Source: DASXRA01 sp036558905
GTDB lineage: Bacteria; Actinomycetota; Actinomycetes; Mycobacteriales; Jatrophihabitantaceae
DNA length: 32,028 bases
Reading direction: 5' to 3'
Assembly (NCBI GenBank): GCA_036558905.1
Contig: DATBER010000082.1
Coordinates: forward strand, 1-32,028
Shown: positions 30,361 through 32,028 of the stretch, piece after piece
Position numbering within the stretch: the first letter of the stretch is position 1
Layout of the letters: each line of letters begins with the position of its first letter
Program-made: the position numbers and the translations under genes
Notes under the pieces: generated by a model
What the model was told of the DNA's origin: nothing
Seen by the model: only the letters and a program-made list of their open reading frames with translations
The model's database searches: none

Positions 30361-30906
30361 TCACGTGGGTTGGGTCGTCTTCGTCTCCAGCTCGTGCAAC
30401 TGCTGCGCCTCGTCGGCCTCGTGCATTCCGAGCGCGACCAGGTCGAGCGGGCTGATGAAGCCGTCGCTGATCCGGAAACCGCCCGCCCGCATTACCGCGT
30501 CGCGGAGCGGAACCGCCCAGTGGTGCTCGATCAGCAGCAGTGCCGCGGCCGAGTCCGGCGGGATGTCCTCGAGCACGTCCCACGCCTCCTGCTCGGGGAG
30601 CAGCGGCATGCCCTCCTCCGCCGCCTCCGCGCCGGCGAGCGCGCCGGCCTCGGCACCCTCCTCGCCCGCGAAGCCGAGTCCGATCAGCGCGCCGATCTTG
30701 CTGCCCAGTTCGACCGCTTCGGCCTCGGTGAGGTTGCTCAGGTGCTCGGCCTCGAGTTCGCCGTTGGCGTCCTTGTACACGGCCAGGGCGTCGATGACCC
30801 GAACGGTGTCGGTCTTGCGCAGGTCTTCGAGGGCGTCGATGACTTCGCCGTGGAAGTCAGGCTTGTTGAATCCGAGCACGATGAGTTGTACCGGTCCGAT
30901 TGACAT
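30361..30906 (-). CDS. DUF6325-family acidic protein
   Basis: 181 residues. The start IGPVQLIVLGFNKPDFHGEVIDALEDLRKTDTVRVIDALAVYKDANGE and the central Gly/Ala helix (LGSKIGALIGLGFAGEEGAEAGALAGAEAAEEG) are characteristic of DUF6325 (formerly grouped with DUF1269). The last part, AAALLLIEHHWAVPLRDAVMRAGG, is also typical. It is notably acidic. The glycine-rich middle may be a membrane-active or oligomerising hairpin. ATG at 30906 with AGAGGA upstream. Downstream lies a strongly basic mini-protein, probably in the same operon. Function unknown; a stress role is often assumed for such proteins. Confidence 0.87.
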   Translation of the reverse strand: MSIGPVQLIVLGFNKPDFHGEVIDALEDLRKTDTVRVIDALAVYKDANGELEAEHLSNLTEAEAVELGSKIGALIGLGFAGEEGAEAGALAGAEAAEEGMPLLPEQEAWDVLEDIPPDSAAALLLIEHHWAVPLRDAVMRAGGFRISDGFISPLDLVALGMHEADEAQQLHELETKTTQPT

Positions 30907-31044
30907 AACCGTCCTCTTCCCCTCTGGCGGAACCCAACCGGCCGACCGAGTGGTCCGCCGGTCGGGTTCTAGTCGACCAGCGGACGGCGGCGTACTCATC
31001 ACCCCCCGAGGATGACGTCGGCCGAAGCGGCCGGCCGCCAAGAC

Positions 31045-31716
31045 TCAAGAGCTCGGGAGGATGTTGATGACCCTGGACACCACGACCACGAGCACCGCGA
31101 CGGACACGAGGGACTGAAGCGTCATGAGCGCCTTGGCCCGACTGGTGAGCGGCATCGTGTCGGTCGGGCTGAAGGCGACGATGTTCGTGTACGCGACGTA
31201 GAGGTAGTCCGAGAATCGTGGTTGCCAGGTCGGGGCGGCCAGTCCCTGGGTGGTGGTCTGCGGGAACTGGAAGTCGGGGTAGCGGTTCGGCCGGCCGGCC
31301 CGGCCGGCCGGACCGCCGAGATCGAGCTGCCAGTAGAGCACCGCGAACGTCACGACGTTGGCCGCGAGCACCAAGGCGCCGGAGACGAGGAGCCGGCCGG
31401 CGGTGAGGGGCACGCCGTTCACCTTGCCGCCGTCGAGGACCAGGGCGACGAGCCGGCCGGCGGCGGCGGCGTTGGCGGCGATGAGCGCGCCCAGCAGGGC
31501 GAGGATGGTCGGGCGGGCGGTGCGTGGGACCGGCCCGGGTCGTGCGGCGATGCCCAGCATGACGAGCACGACGACACCCTCGATGATCGGGACGGCCAGT
31601 GGCGGGCCTACTCGGTCGCGGACCGGCACGAGTACCTGCGGGACGATCACGGCAACGATCGCCGCCAGCGGCCAGGTATAGCTCTCCCGCGCCGGCCGTC
31701 CCTCGACGCCCGGCAC
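31045..31716 (-). CDS. Multi-pass membrane protein of unknown function (DUF1345-like)
   Basis: 223 residues from GTG 31716, about five membrane helices (near 15-33, 40-57, 66-88, 106-128, 193-215). The stretch DYLYVAYTNIVAFSPTDTMPLTSRAKALM before the last helix resembles the conserved T-x-SDT segment of DUF1345 and two-helix ion-channel-like proteins. A hydrophilic loop of some 50 residues precedes it. It starts 47 nt after the aquaporin stop on the same strand, so co-transcription is possible. A 138-bp gap separates it from the DUF6325 gene. Role unknown. Confidence 0.75.
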   Translation of the reverse strand: MPGVEGRPARESYTWPLAAIVAVIVPQVLVPVRDRVGPPLAVPIIEGVVVLVMLGIAARPGPVPRTARPTILALLGALIAANAAAAGRLVALVLDGGKVNGVPLTAGRLLVSGALVLAANVVTFAVLYWQLDLGGPAGRAGRPNRYPDFQFPQTTTQGLAAPTWQPRFSDYLYVAYTNIVAFSPTDTMPLTSRAKALMTLQSLVSVAVLVVVVSRVINILPSS

Positions 31717-31763
31717 AGCTCACCCGGGCTCGTCGGAAACGAGCCGACCCGGTGGATGCGGAG

Positions 31764-32028
31764 TCATTTCTGGTGGGGGTGTTTGGTTTGGGTGGCCAGG
31801 GCGCCTTGGGCGGCGGCTGAGCCGGCCAGGCCGCCGCCGCGTCCGCGCAGGATGAAGGCGATGGCCACTGCGACGGTGGCCCCGAGTAGGGGGCCGGCGA
31901 GGTAGACCCAGTAGGCGGTGAAGTCGGCGCTGATCAGGTCGGGTCCGAAGGTGCGGGCCGGGTTCATCGAGGCGCCGGAGATGGGGCTGCCCCACAGCCC
32001 GGCCAAGGCGATGTAGCCGCCGACGCCC
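31764..32028 (-). CDS. Aquaporin/MIP family channel, C-terminal part (5' end outside window)
   Basis: The frame enters from the right edge reading GYIALAGLWGSPISGASMNPARTFGPDL, the second NPA half-helix of the MIP family with the conserved Arg after NPA, and continues with the last transmembrane helix (YWVYLAGPLLGATVAVAIAFIL). A short tail rich in Gly, Ala, His and Lys ends at TGA-type stop 31764. The residue pattern before the second NPA looks like a water-selective or general MIP channel; without the first half and selectivity filter the subtype cannot be decided. Upstream neighbour of the multi-pass membrane protein on the same strand. Confidence 0.88.
   Translation of the reverse strand, partial: GVGGYIALAGLWGSPISGASMNPARTFGPDLISADFTAYWVYLAGPLLGATVAVAIAFILRGRGGGLAGSAAAQGALATQTKHPHQK

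Overview
The window is high-GC DNA from a free-living filamentous-type actinomycete. The base composition, frequent GTG starts, several apparently leaderless genes, stop/start overlaps and the family content all point that way: an ECF41 SigJ-type sigma factor, DUF664, DUF6191, DUF6325, YbfB-type MFS, and a MocR regulator. I cannot fix the genus. I see no tRNA, rRNA, CRISPR array, phage or complete insertion sequence. Overall it is a chromosomal region of small operons, with some decayed genes at about 16.6-17.5 kb and 29-30.2 kb.

1-9.5 kb: a 5'-truncated Pro/Gln-rich membrane-anchored protein; a minus-strand operon of NCS1 nucleobase-type permease, isochorismatase-fold cysteine hydrolase and Gfo/Idh oxidoreductase; a divergent DUF664/DinB-fold protein; then a minus-strand unit of secreted GH27 alpha-galactosidase, phytanoyl-CoA-type dioxygenase and SDR. 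The GH27 barrel carries a repeat-built insert of about 300 residues, and a strong palindrome lies in its promoter region.

9.5-19.2 kb: a very large secreted sedolisin-like peptidase; DNA polymerase IV with its start codon inside a perfect LexA box; a metallo-beta-lactamase-fold hydrolase; a frameshifted flavin monooxygenase remnant; and the ECF41 sigma factor divergent from a carboxymuconolactone decarboxylase/AhpD-like gene. Each of these last two is preceded by a matching TGTCACA-N16 promoter.

19.2-26.6 kb: an ArsR-SRPBCC-RibD_C operon with a tandem operator; two unrecognised proteins; a MocR regulator divergent from an MFS exporter with a shared TTGGCCC repeat array; and a HipA-like kinase translationally coupled to a DUF3037 protein. 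The DUF3037 gene converges on a universal stress protein across a 22-bp inverted repeat that resembles a small non-autonomous element.

26.6-32.0 kb: a stand-alone SagB/nitroreductase-type double-domain protein, an NTF2-like protein, a GatB/YqeY-type protein, a DUF6191 gene with a compensated double frameshift overlapping a GNAT acetyltransferase, a frameshifted small membrane protein, an acidic DUF6325 protein followed 20 nt later by a 24-residue arginine-repeat peptide, a multi-pass membrane protein, and the C-terminal half of an aquaporin-family channel running off the right edge.
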